This document shows, piece after piece, positions 43,811 to 52,387 of a stretch of DNA of 60,742 bases (position 1 is the stretch's first letter; each line of letters begins with the position of its first letter). The stretch comes from Sphingopyxis sp. H115. GTDB taxonomy: Bacteria; Pseudomonadota; Alphaproteobacteria; Sphingomonadales; Sphingomonadaceae. The notes beneath the pieces are model-generated. The model saw only the letters and a list, made by a program, of their open reading frames with translations. It was not told where the DNA came from and ran no database searches. The DNA lies in assembly GCF_001468465.1 (NCBI RefSeq), contig NZ_LNSA01000027.1, forward strand, positions 1 to 60,742. Direction: 5' to 3'. Position numbers and translations under genes: made by a program.

Positions 43811-44290
43811 TTATCCCGCGACCCAGTTCGCTTTGATCCCGTCCTCGGCCAGCACGCCGTCGACGATCGCGCGCGGTTCCGAGCGCGTGTAGCAGATGCG
43901 CCAGCCGCCCGCGGTGCGGCGGTAGCGGTCGTTGTAGAAATTGGCGAGCAGGCGGAAGCTGCCCGCGCGCGGGTCGTAGGTCGCGTAGCCGAGGTTCCAG
44001 CGCGCGCGCGCCGCGTCGCCCTCGACCTCGATTTCGGCATTATGCCCCTGATGCACGTCGACGATCGGCGTGGTCGCGGCCATTTGCGTGAAGGCATCGA
44101 TCAGCCCGTCGAGACCGAATTCGCCGATCGGCGGGAAATCGATCACCGCGTCGTCGGTGAAGCAGGCGCGGATCGCATCGACATCCTTCGCGTCGCAGGC
44201 GTTGAGGTAACGCGCCTTCAGCCGGCGGATGTCGCTTTCGGCTTCGAGCCGGGCGATGCGGGTTTCGAGGTCGGTTTCGGGATCAGGCAT
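43811..44290 (-). CDS. NTF2-fold (SnoaL-like) protein, BaiE-like dehydratase candidate
   Basis: A 159-residue NTF2-fold protein. The N-terminal IRRLKARYLNACDAKD has Tyr28 and Asp33 spaced like Tyr30 and Asp35 of the bile acid 7-alpha-dehydratase BaiE, and VDVHQGHNAEIEVEGD has the HxxH pair with His83. NFYNDRYRRTAGGWRICYTR is the conserved C-terminal half. The BaiE comparison is from memory. It could be a steroid dehydratase, isomerase or non-enzymatic binding protein. It is the last gene of an eight-gene minus-strand operon starting at the Rieske oxygenase and overlaps the DUF1214 gene by eight bases. Confidence 0.75.
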   Translation of the reverse strand: MPDPETDLETRIARLEAESDIRRLKARYLNACDAKDVDAIRACFTDDAVIDFPPIGEFGLDGLIDAFTQMAATTPIVDVHQGHNAEIEVEGDAARARWNLGYATYDPRAGSFRLLANFYNDRYRRTAGGWRICYTRSEPRAIVDGVLAEDGIKANWVAG

Positions 44291-45371
44291 CGATGCGGAT
44301 CACTTTCGTTTCGGGAACAGGATGGTCGGTGGCGCCGGTCCAGCGCAGCAGCATCGTGCCCTGATGATGCCCCGCCGTATCGATCCAGTTGCCGAAGCCC
44401 GGATCGCGCGCAGCGACGATCAGCGTCAGCGTGCCGTCGTCGTTCAGTTCAGCGCTGTTGCCGTTCACATGGATGCGGTGGTGGCGGTAATCGAGCGATT
44501 CCATCCAGACATTATCGAGCTGGAAGTTCCAGAAGCTGCATTGGGGAATGCGCGTGTCGATGCGCAGCGCCTCGCCGCGGCCAAGCTGCCACCAGCCGTG
44601 AAGATAGAAGATCGTCGGATCGCCGCCCGCGCGGAAAAAGCGCGCCTGGTCGACCGTCGCCAGCTTGTTCATCTGGTCGGCGCGGAAATCTTCGGCCCAC
44701 TGGACGAAGGTGCGCGCGGTGCCCGCGACGAAGCCGGTGACGCGTTCGAGCGCGGCTTCGAGCCCGTCCGGCGACAGCGGCGGCGGATGCGCGGGGCCAT
44801 CGATTGCCTCGATCGTCACCGACGCCTGAACCTCGTTCGCGCGGTCGAGGAAGGTCTGGCGGACGAGCAGCATCGAGCTGTCTTCGGCAAGCGGCAGCCA
44901 GTTGCCTTCGGCGCGTTCGCGGCTGACGATGATCTCGAACGATCCATCAGGGGCGAACGCCATGTCGGCGGCATCGAGTTCGCCGGTCGACGCCATCGTG
45001 CCGTCGACCGCATAACGGTTTGCCTTGGTGCCGAAGCTCAGGATCGGCACGGTGCCGCGCGCGCCGCGGATGCGATAACTGCGCGCGCCCGACACGGTCG
45101 CGTTCATATAGATATTGTCGGGATTGTCGGCGCCGATCTTCGCCGTCGCGTGCGACGCGGCATAGAAGACCGGGAAATCGGGATCGGCATGTTCGAGCTG
45201 CATGTCGAGCGCGATGCGCAGCAGACGGGTGAGGTAGCGATAGCCCTCGGCGCGGTCGAGCGGGTTGGCGGCGGCTTCGAAGCCCGTCGCGATCTCGCCC
45301 GCGGCTTCGAGCCGCCGGCAGAAGGCGCGCCAGACGTCGGGCGAGAGCAGGCGGTCGTCGGCCATCGTCAT
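44283..45371 (-). CDS. DUF1214-domain protein
   Basis: A 362-residue protein whose C-terminal half is a DUF1214 domain: IFYLHGWWQLGRGEALRIDT, then CSFWNFQLDNVWMESLDYRH, and RDPGFGNWIDTAGHHQGTML. The N-terminal half is alpha/beta with no known motif. DUF1214 proteins are common in sphingomonad and mycobacterial steroid and terpene clusters, but no reaction is established to my knowledge. The start is ATG 45371, overlapping the upstream SDR stop by ATGA. There is no signal peptide, so it is cytoplasmic. It lies between an SDR and a BaiE-like protein. Confidence 0.8.
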   Translation of the reverse strand: MTMADDRLLSPDVWRAFCRRLEAAGEIATGFEAAANPLDRAEGYRYLTRLLRIALDMQLEHADPDFPVFYAASHATAKIGADNPDNIYMNATVSGARSYRIRGARGTVPILSFGTKANRYAVDGTMASTGELDAADMAFAPDGSFEIIVSRERAEGNWLPLAEDSSMLLVRQTFLDRANEVQASVTIEAIDGPAHPPPLSPDGLEAALERVTGFVAGTARTFVQWAEDFRADQMNKLATVDQARFFRAGGDPTIFYLHGWWQLGRGEALRIDTRIPQCSFWNFQLDNVWMESLDYRHHRIHVNGNSAELNDDGTLTLIVAARDPGFGNWIDTAGHHQGTMLLRWTGATDHPVPETKVIRIDA

Positions 45372-46147
45372 GGTGCCATATATTGGCCGCCGTTGACGTC
45401 GAGCGTCGCGCCGGTGACCATTTTCGCATAGTCGGAAAGGAAGAAGAGGACGCTTTTGGCGCAATCCGCTTCGGGCGGGATGACGCCGAGCGGGATGCGC
45501 GCGGTGATCCCCGCGACCAGCGCCTCGCGGTCGGCGCCGCCCGCGACCTCGCGGTCGATATAGTCGTACACCGGCTTGCCGCCGATCCAGCCCATGCGCG
45601 CCGCGTTGACGCGGATGTTCCAGCGCCCGAAATCCTGCGCCATGTGGCGCGTCATCGTGGTGAGCGCGCCCTTGGCGCTCGCATAGCCGCCTTCGCCGGC
45701 GAAAGGGGCGACCTGCGACATCGTCGCGACATTGACCACCGCGCCGCCGCCCGCCGCCTGCATCGCGGGGAGCGCCGCCTGCGTCATGCGCAGCGCGCCG
45801 AGCGCGTTGACGTCGAACACTTTCGCCCAGTCCTCGGGATCGGCCTGATCGACCGTCGTCCACGCGCCGTGGATATAGGCGCTGTTGACCAGCCCGTCGA
45901 TCGTGCCGAACGCTTGCGTTGCGGCGGCGGCGAGCGCGCGACATTGACCGGCGTCGCCGACATCGACCGGCACCGCGATCGCCGCACCGCCGCCAGCGCG
46001 AATCTCGCTCGCGACCGTTTCGATGAAATCGCCGGTCCGCGCGCCGAGCACCACCTTCGCGCCCTCGCGCGCCGCGATGCGCGCCAGCGCCTGACCCATT
46101 CCGGGTCCGGCGCCGCTGACGACGACGACCTTGTTCTCAAGCAGCAT
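45368..46147 (-). CDS. SDR-family oxidoreductase
   Basis: A 259-residue SDR with SGAGPGMGQALA in the cofactor loop and GART after strand 2 (NADP-compatible). NSAY takes the NNAG place, an unusual replacement. Ser is in VATMSQVAPFAGEGG and the catalytic motif is YASAK. The ATG at 46147 lies inside the last codons of the OYE-family gene (11 bp overlap), indicating coupled translation. It would act on a hydroxyl/keto group of a steroid intermediate; the position and stereochemistry are unknown. Confidence 0.87.
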   Translation of the reverse strand: MLLENKVVVVSGAGPGMGQALARIAAREGAKVVLGARTGDFIETVASEIRAGGGAAIAVPVDVGDAGQCRALAAAATQAFGTIDGLVNSAYIHGAWTTVDQADPEDWAKVFDVNALGALRMTQAALPAMQAAGGGAVVNVATMSQVAPFAGEGGYASAKGALTTMTRHMAQDFGRWNIRVNAARMGWIGGKPVYDYIDREVAGGADREALVAGITARIPLGVIPPEADCAKSVLFFLSDYAKMVTGATLDVNGGQYMAP

Positions 46148-47390
46148 CGGCGATCCCTTCTCCAGCAAATATATCCTTGAGCGCCGGGTCGAGCGCATTG
46201 CCGGCGACGGGGCAATGCGTGCCTGCGGGGCCGTACATGACGGCGACGCAGCGGTTGCACGCGGTGCAGCCCGATGCCGTACTCGCGCCCGTCCGCCACG
46301 CCTCGATCAGCGCGGGATCGTGGATCAGCGCGCGGGCGAGGGCGACCGCGTCGAAACCCGCCTCCAGCGCCGCCCCGGCTGCGGCGAGCGACTGGACACC
46401 GCCCAGATAGGCGAGCTTCATCGCGCTCGCGCCGAGCCCGGCCTTCAGCGCCAGCGCCTGCTCCATCAGGTAATTTTCGCGAAACGGCGGCAGCTTGGGC
46501 ACGCTGCGCTTGAGAATCGCGAATTGCAGCTTTGCGAACAGCCCGCCCTGCATCGCGGCGAGGTCGTCATAGGGCAGCGAATTACCGAAGATCGCCCAGA
46601 CGCTCTCGATATTGCGGCCTGCCGACAGCACCAGCATGTCGGCGCCGGCCGCCTCGAACGCCTTGGCCGCGACAATTGCATCGTCGACCGTCGCGCCGCC
46701 GGGGGCGCCGTCGAACAGGTTGATCTTGGCGAGGATCGCGAGCCGCCCGCCGGTCGCCGCCTTGACCGCCGCGAGGATTTCCGCCGGGAAGCGCGCGCGG
46801 TTCTCGGGCGAGCCGCCATAATCGTCGCGGCGCTTGTTCGACAGCGGCGACAGGAACTGATTGAGCAGATAGCCGTGGCCCATATGGACCTCGATCGCGT
46901 CGAAACCCGCTTGCTCGCAAAGTCGCGCCGTTTCGGCGAATTCACCCGTCACGCGGTCCATGTCGGCGCGCGTCATCGCGCGCTGGAACAAGCGGCCCTT
47001 GAACACGCCCATCTTGTCGATCCCGCCGCTCGCCGACATCGCGCGCGGGGTCGACAGGTCGTCGATCTGGCAGAAGCTGCCGCCGTGGGTGATCTGCGCC
47101 GACGCTTTTGCACCGTGGGCGTGGATCGAATCGGTCACCGCGCGGTAGTGGGGCAGGCTGTCGGCGTTCATCACGCCCTGCCCGGGCAGGGTGCGGCCGT
47201 CCTTCGACACAGCGATATATGCGAGCGTCGTCATGCCGACCCCGCCCCGCGCGTAGGCGGTATGGAATTGGGCGAGCGCGCGCGTCGGCTTCATCTCCTT
47301 GCTCATCATTTCGTTCGCGCCCGAACGGATGAAGCGGTTTTTCAGCCTGACCGGGCCGATCGTCACCGGGCTGAACGCATCGCCGCTCAT
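46137..47390 (-). CDS. Old-yellow-enzyme-family NADH:flavin oxidoreductase (BaiCD/2,4-dienoyl-CoA-reductase-like)
   Basis: A 417-residue FMN protein of the OYE/dienoyl-CoA reductase N-terminal domain type. It has RLKNRFIRSGANE, AQITHGGSF and the substrate-site and signature stretch VHMGHGYLLNQFLSPLSNKR followed by DDYGGSPENRARF. The C-terminal Cys cluster (SGCTACNRCV, then GTHCPV) resembles the iron-sulfur site of BaiCD and FadH, but the large C-terminal FAD/NAD domain of those proteins is absent. It would reduce or oxidise a conjugated enone or dienone such as a delta-4 or delta-4,6 steroid. It overlaps the neighbouring genes on both sides. Confidence 0.85.
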   Translation of the reverse strand: MSGDAFSPVTIGPVRLKNRFIRSGANEMMSKEMKPTRALAQFHTAYARGGVGMTTLAYIAVSKDGRTLPGQGVMNADSLPHYRAVTDSIHAHGAKASAQITHGGSFCQIDDLSTPRAMSASGGIDKMGVFKGRLFQRAMTRADMDRVTGEFAETARLCEQAGFDAIEVHMGHGYLLNQFLSPLSNKRRDDYGGSPENRARFPAEILAAVKAATGGRLAILAKINLFDGAPGGATVDDAIVAAKAFEAAGADMLVLSAGRNIESVWAIFGNSLPYDDLAAMQGGLFAKLQFAILKRSVPKLPPFRENYLMEQALALKAGLGASAMKLAYLGGVQSLAAAGAALEAGFDAVALARALIHDPALIEAWRTGASTASGCTACNRCVAVMYGPAGTHCPVAGNALDPALKDIFAGEGIADAA

Positions 47391-47833
47391 CAGGCGGGCT
47401 CGGCGATCAGCGCCGCGGGTGCGTCCTTGGCCCAGAAATCCTGCTCGACGCGCTTCGCGATGCGCCAGCCGTCAGCCGTGCGGACAAGTTCGTCGGCATA
47501 GGTGCAGCCGACGAAGAACAGCGCTTCGCCTTCTTTCTGCTCGACGCGCATCGGGTTGAGCAGCATCGTCCGCGCGCTCGCGCGGTCGCCCTCGACCCGG
47601 ATCAGCGGCAGCCCGATCAGATGCTGGGTCAGCGGAAAGGGTGCGAGCGCGCCCTTCAGCCACGCCTTCATCGTCGGCCAGGTGCCCGCGGCGCCGCCCG
47701 CCGCGCGATAGTCGACCGTCGCGCCGGGCAGGAAGACGGCGTCAAGCGCGTCATAATCCTTCGCGTCGATCGCGAAGGCATAGGCGGCGAGCAATTGCTG
47801 GATCGCGATGATGTCGTCGGTCGTCCGCATCAT
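47390..47833 (-). CDS. SnoaL/NTF2-fold protein
   Basis: A 147-residue NTF2-fold protein of the SnoaL_4 type: IAIQQLLAAYAFAIDAKDYD, then AVFLPGATVDYRAAG, LTQHLIGLPLIRVEGDRAS and YADELVRTADGWRIAKRVEQ. It keeps the Tyr/Asp pair of the first helix and an HxI region but aligns less well with BaiE than its cluster paralogues. Possible roles are dehydratase, isomerase or hydrolase on a polyketone-like steroid ring fragment. Its stop overlaps the OYE-family start by one base (TGATG), and it follows the SDR gene by seven bases. Confidence 0.78.
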   Translation of the reverse strand: MMRTTDDIIAIQQLLAAYAFAIDAKDYDALDAVFLPGATVDYRAAGGAAGTWPTMKAWLKGALAPFPLTQHLIGLPLIRVEGDRASARTMLLNPMRVEQKEGEALFFVGCTYADELVRTADGWRIAKRVEQDFWAKDAPAALIAEPA

Positions 47834-47840
47834 CGGCTCC

Positions 47841-48593
47841 TCAGTCGAAATTGGCCTGCCCGCCGTCGAGCGGGATCGTTGCGCCGGTCAGATAGGCGAG
47901 GTCGGGTCCGCACAGCGCCGCGACGGCTTGGCCGATATCGCGCTCGCAATCGCCGATGCGGCGCAGCGGGATCGTGCGGAAAAAGGCTTCGGCCTCGTCC
48001 GGGTTATTCTCGACCCAGCCTTGCAGCCCGGGCGAATTGGCGTGCGGCGCGATGGTCAGCACGCGGATGCCCGCGGGGCCCCATTCGGCCGCGGCCGCAC
48101 GGGTGAGTGCGCGCGTTGCCTGTTTGACCGCGGCATAGGGGCCATAGCTGCTCATGTCCCAGCGGATGCCCGCCGAGCTGGCGAGGTTGATCATCGTGCC
48201 GCCGCCGCGTCGTTCGAGATAGGGATGGCATGCCTTCATGAAGCGGAAGCTGGCGAGCGGGCCCGAGGCGAAGCCGGCCTCGAACGCCGCATCGCTCACT
48301 GACAGCAGCGGGCCGAGCGGCACTTCCTGCGCATTGTTGACGAGGATGTCGATGCCGCCGAACCGCTCTGCCACCGCATCGACGGTCGCGCGCACCGCAT
48401 CTGCATCCTTGACGTCGCAGGCGAAAGCGACGGCGCCCGCGCCGATCTCGTCCGCTACCGCGTCGATTTTGGCGCGGGTGCGGCCGAGCAGGGCGACGGT
48501 GGCACCGCGGCCGGCGAGCGCGAGCGCGATCCCGCGTCCGACGCCTTGCCCGGCGCCGGTGACGATCGCAACCTTGCCGCCGAGCGGGTTCAT
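47841..48593 (-). CDS. SDR-family oxidoreductase
   Basis: A 250-residue classical SDR with TGAGQGVGRGIA and GRT after strand 2 (NADP-like). NNAQ stands in the NNAG place, Ser is in NLASSAGIRWDMSS and the catalytic motif is YAAVK. The C-terminus ends LDGGQANFD. It overlaps the next SDR upstream by ATGA, so two SDRs of different sequence are made in equal amounts; they are not recent duplicates. A role in oxidation of ring hydroxyls is likely, with no clue to the position. Confidence 0.88.
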   Translation of the reverse strand: MNPLGGKVAIVTGAGQGVGRGIALALAGRGATVALLGRTRAKIDAVADEIGAGAVAFACDVKDADAVRATVDAVAERFGGIDILVNNAQEVPLGPLLSVSDAAFEAGFASGPLASFRFMKACHPYLERRGGGTMINLASSAGIRWDMSSYGPYAAVKQATRALTRAAAAEWGPAGIRVLTIAPHANSPGLQGWVENNPDEAEAFFRTIPLRRIGDCERDIGQAVAALCGPDLAYLTGATIPLDGGQANFD

Positions 48594-49378
48594 TTGCCGA
48601 GACCGGCGGGCGCGCCGGGCAGGAAGGGCTGGTAATAGCCCGCCGACCAGCCGCCATCGACCGCGAGTTCGGCGCCGCTGATATAGCTCGCCTCGTCCGA
48701 CGCGATGAACAGGCTCGCGCGCGCGATTTCCTCAGGCTCGCCGATGCGCTGGAGCGGCACGCGCTCATAGCCGACGTTGAGCGCGTCGCCCTCGAGCCCG
48801 GCGGGGTTGCCCATCTGCGTGTTCACGCCGCCCGGATGGACAGTGCAAACGCGGATGCCGCGCGGCCCCAGTTCAAAGGCGAGCGATTTCGACAGCCCGC
48901 GCACCGCCCATTTGCTCGCGGTATAGGCCGAGAGGCCGTTGCAACCGCGCAGGCCATCGACCGAGGAGATGTTGACGATCACCCCGCGTCCCGCCGCGGT
49001 CATTGCGCGCGCCGCATGCTTGGCGCCGAGCATCGTGCCCATCACATTAATCGCGAGCACGCGCTCGATATCCTCGGCGGGCATCGCCTCGATCGGGCTG
49101 AAATGGACGATCGCGGCATTGTTGATCAGGATGTCGAGCTGGCCAAAACGTTCGACGGTTTCGGCGACCACCGCCTCCCACTCGCTGTCCGAACGGACGT
49201 CGAGCTTGCGGAACCAGGCGTCGCCGCCGATCTCCGCCGCCGTCGCCTGTCCCGCTTCCTCCAATATGTCGCACAGCACCACCTTCGCGCCCTCGGCTGC
49301 GAAGAGGCGCGCGGTCGCGGCGCCCATGCCCTGCGCCGCGCCGGTGACGATCGCGACCTTGCCTGTCAATCTTGCCAT
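48590..49378 (-). CDS. SDR-family oxidoreductase, 3-alpha/20-beta-HSD-like
   Basis: A 262-residue SDR close to the FabG3/3-alpha,20-beta-hydroxysteroid dehydrogenase group: TGAAQGMGAATA, Asp in LCDILEE (NAD-preferring), NNAA, Ser in NISSVDGLRGCNGLS and YTASK. The C-terminal extension (SAGYYQPFLPGAPAGLGK) is longer than usual. The start at 49378 has AGAGGA upstream. It follows the Rieske oxygenase by 31 bp. Among the SDRs here this one best fits a true hydroxysteroid dehydrogenase, but the assignment is by resemblance only. Confidence 0.88.
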   Translation of the reverse strand: MARLTGKVAIVTGAAQGMGAATARLFAAEGAKVVLCDILEEAGQATAAEIGGDAWFRKLDVRSDSEWEAVVAETVERFGQLDILINNAAIVHFSPIEAMPAEDIERVLAINVMGTMLGAKHAARAMTAAGRGVIVNISSVDGLRGCNGLSAYTASKWAVRGLSKSLAFELGPRGIRVCTVHPGGVNTQMGNPAGLEGDALNVGYERVPLQRIGEPEEIARASLFIASDEASYISGAELAVDGGWSAGYYQPFLPGAPAGLGK

Positions 49379-49409
49379 ATTTTCCTCTGCTTTTTCCGTG
49401 TGTCGCCGG

Positions 49410-50489
49410 TCAGGCGATTTTCGCTTCGAACGGCGCCGACAAGGTGCCGCGGGTGACGTGGGTGCCGTTGACGCGTTTCTGGAATTCCTCGGCGCGCGCG
49501 CGCGGGTTGTAGAATTGGCGGTACCAGATGCGCAGCTTGCCGATCGGGCCGTCGCCCTGCACCGCCATCGGGTTGACGCACGGCTTCTTGTTCGACCAGA
49601 TTTCGAAATCCTGCGCGAAGGCGGCGCAGGCCGCGGCCTGATAGGCGCGCGCCATCGCGACATCTTCCTCATTCGGCTCGGCATTGGGCACCTTGACCAG
49701 CAGCGCGTGCCACACCTTCACGACGCCGTCGTCGACGGGGGTGTGTGCGATCATGATGATCGAGGGGAATTGCCCCGACATATGCGACTGGAGGATGCCC
49801 GGTCCGGTGTACCAGGTGTCGGTTTCGAGCGGGGCTTCGCCCTGCAGCGTGCGGTGGCCGGCGCGCAGCCGCTGGACGACGCGGTGGCCGTCGAAGTCAT
49901 TTTCGAACACATCGACCGCATCATTGCCGTGGACGGGCTCGAAATGCGCACGGTCGGCCATATTGTCGAGAATCTCGACCGGGTGGCTCGCGAGTTCGCC
50001 GAGCCGGTCGATCTCCCACTTCACCCAGTGCGGCTCGTCATATTCGGCGAAGGGCGGCAACTCATATTCGGGTTCGCCGCCTTCGGGGTCGTGCCACATC
50101 CAGACGCAGCCCGCGCGCTCGATCACCGGCCAGTTCTCGAGCTTCGCGGCCGCGGGGATGCGCTGCGGCGAATAGGGGATCTGGTTGCAGCGACCGTCGG
50201 GGCCGAAGCGCCAGCCATGATAGGGGCAGCGGATCGAATCGCCCTGCACATGTTCCTGGTCGCGGATCACGAAGCTCGTCTCGTTCTTCGCCAGATGCGC
50301 GCCCATATGGGGACAATAGGCGTCGACCAGATACACCTGCCCCGACTCGCCGCGATAGAGGACGCGGTCGCGCCCGAAAAAGCGCACCGCGAGCGGCTTT
50401 GTGCCCTCAAGTTCGGCGGCAGCGGCGATCATGAACCAGCCGCGCGGAAAGACCTGGTCGCCCAGTCCATAATCTGCGGTTGTTGCCAT
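49410..50489 (-). CDS. Rieske non-heme iron oxygenase, KshA-like
   Basis: A 359-residue single-component-type oxygenase subunit. The Rieske ligands are Cys59/His61 (YCPHMGAHL) and Cys88/His91 (RCPYHGWRFG). The mononuclear iron ligands include His182 and His187 in NMADRAHFEPVHG. The layout and length are those of KshA and related steroid hydroxylases, which open ring B by 9-alpha-hydroxylation. No KshB-like reductase is in the window. It heads the eight-gene minus-strand operon, with AGAGG before ATG 50489. A different hydroxylation position (for example a side-chain or ring carbon in bile acids) remains possible. Confidence 0.87.
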   Translation of the reverse strand: MATTADYGLGDQVFPRGWFMIAAAAELEGTKPLAVRFFGRDRVLYRGESGQVYLVDAYCPHMGAHLAKNETSFVIRDQEHVQGDSIRCPYHGWRFGPDGRCNQIPYSPQRIPAAAKLENWPVIERAGCVWMWHDPEGGEPEYELPPFAEYDEPHWVKWEIDRLGELASHPVEILDNMADRAHFEPVHGNDAVDVFENDFDGHRVVQRLRAGHRTLQGEAPLETDTWYTGPGILQSHMSGQFPSIIMIAHTPVDDGVVKVWHALLVKVPNAEPNEEDVAMARAYQAAACAAFAQDFEIWSNKKPCVNPMAVQGDGPIGKLRIWYRQFYNPRARAEEFQKRVNGTHVTRGTLSAPFEAKIA

Positions 50490-50612
50490 GGGAAAACCTC
50501 TCTTGAATCTTATTTTTGCATTTTGCGTTGCAAATCATCTCATTTACATCGCATTTAGGTGATATATCTCACATTGAATGACATCATGCAAGATTGATCA
50601 AGGAGGATGACT
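50490..50612. promoter_or_regulatory. Divergent promoter with CRP/FNR-like site and TTTGCA/TGCAAA repeat
   Basis: The region lies between the Rieske operon and a divergent SDR. GTGA-TATATC-TCAC at 50559-50572 matches the CRP/FNR consensus TGTGA-N6-TCACA at nearly every position and lies 41 bp upstream of the SDR start. TTTGCA-N8-TGCAAA at 50515-50534 is a second inverted repeat close to the Rieske start and contains TTTTGCG, reminiscent of the cluster motif. AGGAGG at 50601-50606 fixes the SDR start at 50613. Confidence 0.55.
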
Positions 50613-51389
50613 ATGGGTTCGGAGCCGATGTTCCCCGCAGGGGCGGTGCTGATTTTCGGGGCGACGGGCGGGATCGGCGCCGCCGTCGCGCGCGCGTTCG
50701 CGAAGGCGGGAAGCGATGTCGCGATCGTGTGGCGTTCCAAGGAGGTGGCGGCGAAGGCGCTCGCTGCCGAGATCGAGGCGGCGGGGCGCAAGGCCAGCTT
50801 GCATCGTTGCGACGTCACCGACGAGGGCGCGCTTGCGTCGACGGTCGCCGACGCGATTGCGGCACACGGCCGCGTCCATACGCTGCTTTGGGGCGCGGGG
50901 CCGCTGGTCGAGCAGGTCGGGCTCGCCGACACCACGACCGAACAGTGGCGCGGCGCGATCGATGTCGAGGTTCACGGCTTCTTCAACGCCGCACGCGCGA
51001 TCCTTCCGCATATGCGTCAGGCGGGCGGCGGCTCGCTTGTCCATCTGGGATCGGCGGGCGACCTGCGCTGGCCCGACAAGGACGGGCTGTCGGTGGCGCC
51101 GAAGGCGGCGAACGAGGCGCTGGTAAAAGGTTTCGCGCGCGAAGAGGGGCGGCACGGCATCCGTGCCAATTCGGTCCTCGTCGGCGTGATCGAGGCGGGT
51201 ATGTTCCTCGAACTGTCGCGTCAGGGCGTGTTCGACGAGGCGTGGACGAAGGAGGTCCACAAGAATCTCGCGCTCAAGCGCTGGGGCCAGCCGGAGGAAA
51301 TCGGTCATGCCGCTGTCTTTCTTGCTTCGTCCAGGGCTGCGTATGTCACGGGACAGCAGATCGCGGTCGCGGGCGGATACGGGGTCTGA
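50613..51389 (+). CDS. SDR-fold protein lacking the catalytic Tyr
   Basis: A 258-residue SDR-fold protein. The cofactor loop FGATGGIGAAVA and WRSK after strand 2 (NADP-like) are intact, as is Ser147 (LGSAGD). But WGAG replaces NNAG, and the YxxxK motif reads S160-VAP-K164, so the catalytic Tyr is Ser. The DNA supports this without a frameshift. ATG 50613 is chosen because AGGAGG ends six bases upstream; an ATG at 50607 sits on the ribosome site. It may be a cofactor-binding regulator, a reductase with altered chemistry or a lyase. It is the only SDR of eight here without the Tyr. Confidence 0.82.
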   Translation: MGSEPMFPAGAVLIFGATGGIGAAVARAFAKAGSDVAIVWRSKEVAAKALAAEIEAAGRKASLHRCDVTDEGALASTVADAIAAHGRVHTLLWGAGPLVEQVGLADTTTEQWRGAIDVEVHGFFNAARAILPHMRQAGGGSLVHLGSAGDLRWPDKDGLSVAPKAANEALVKGFAREEGRHGIRANSVLVGVIEAGMFLELSRQGVFDEAWTKEVHKNLALKRWGQPEEIGHAAVFLASSRAAYVTGQQIAVAGGYGV

Positions 51390-51405
51390 TCCACCCGCGC
51401 GCATG

Positions 51406-52341
51406 TCATTCTGCCGCTTCGAGTTCGAAGGCGCGCCGCAGCCCTTTAGCGGCGGTGCCCACGGCGATGTCGGCCTGCGGCAGCATGCCGAGCATCGAGG
51501 CAAAGCCGTGGATCACGCCCGGGACTTGGGCGTGGGTCACCTCGACCCCTTCGGCCGCGAGCCGCGCGGCGTAGGCGTTGCCTTCGTCGCGCAGCGGGTC
51601 ATATTCGGCGGTGATGACCGTCGCCGACGGCAGACCGGCGAGGCTCGCGGCGCGGATCGGCGCGGCAAAGGGTCCGGCTGCGGCATCGGCATCGCCCAGA
51701 TATTGCGCCCAGAACCATTGCATCATCGCGCTGCTGAGGAGGTAGCCGGAGGCATTTTCGCTGTGCGACGCGCGGCTGAAATCATTGTCGATGACGGGGT
51801 AGAGGAGCAATTGATGCGCGATCGCGGGGCCCCCCTTGTCGCGCGCGGCGAGGCAGAGCGCGGCCGACAGATTGCCGCCGGCGCTGTCACCGCCGACCGC
51901 GATGCGCGCGGGATCGATGCCGAGCGTGCCGGCCCGATCGACCGCGGTCGCCAGCGCCGCACGCATCGTATCGAGCGCGACCGGATAGCGATGTTCGGGC
52001 GATAGCGGATATTCGAGCGAAAGGACGGCGATTTCGGCCGCCGACGCGAGCGCCCGGCACAGCGGATCGTGCGTGTCGATCGTGCCGAACACCCAGCCGC
52101 CGCCGTGCATGAAGAAAAGCAGCGGCAGGGCGGTGCCGGGGGCGGGATGGTAAAGGCGCCCGCGGACCGGACCCGCGGCGGTGTCCAGGGTCAGGTCGCG
52201 CACTTCGGCGACGTCGGCCCTGAACGCCGGCATCGGCTGCTCATCGCCCATGCGGAAGGCCGCGGCATCGAACGGCGGGTTCATGTGCGGCAGGTTGTTG
52301 ATCATATCGAGCAGCGGCACGAGAACGGGATCAACGGGCAT
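51406..52341 (-). CDS. HSL-family alpha/beta hydrolase (esterase/lipase, HGGG type)
   Basis: A 311-residue hormone-sensitive-lipase-family esterase: oxyanion motif FMHGGGWVFG, nucleophile GGDSAGGNLS, catalytic acid EYDPLRDEG and His in VPGVIHGFASM. It has no signal peptide, so it acts in the cytoplasm. It would hydrolyse a short ester or lactone, for example an acetylated or ring-opened steroid. It is convergent with the SDR-fold gene and divergent from the LuxR-type regulator 46 bp away, so that regulator may control it. Confidence 0.9.
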   Translation of the reverse strand: MPVDPVLVPLLDMINNLPHMNPPFDAAAFRMGDEQPMPAFRADVAEVRDLTLDTAAGPVRGRLYHPAPGTALPLLFFMHGGGWVFGTIDTHDPLCRALASAAEIAVLSLEYPLSPEHRYPVALDTMRAALATAVDRAGTLGIDPARIAVGGDSAGGNLSAALCLAARDKGGPAIAHQLLLYPVIDNDFSRASHSENASGYLLSSAMMQWFWAQYLGDADAAAGPFAAPIRAASLAGLPSATVITAEYDPLRDEGNAYAARLAAEGVEVTHAQVPGVIHGFASMLGMLPQADIAVGTAAKGLRRAFELEAAE

Positions 52342-52387
52342 GGCAAAGCTCTCCTGTTTGTGGGATGGAATGGATGGAAATGAGGGG

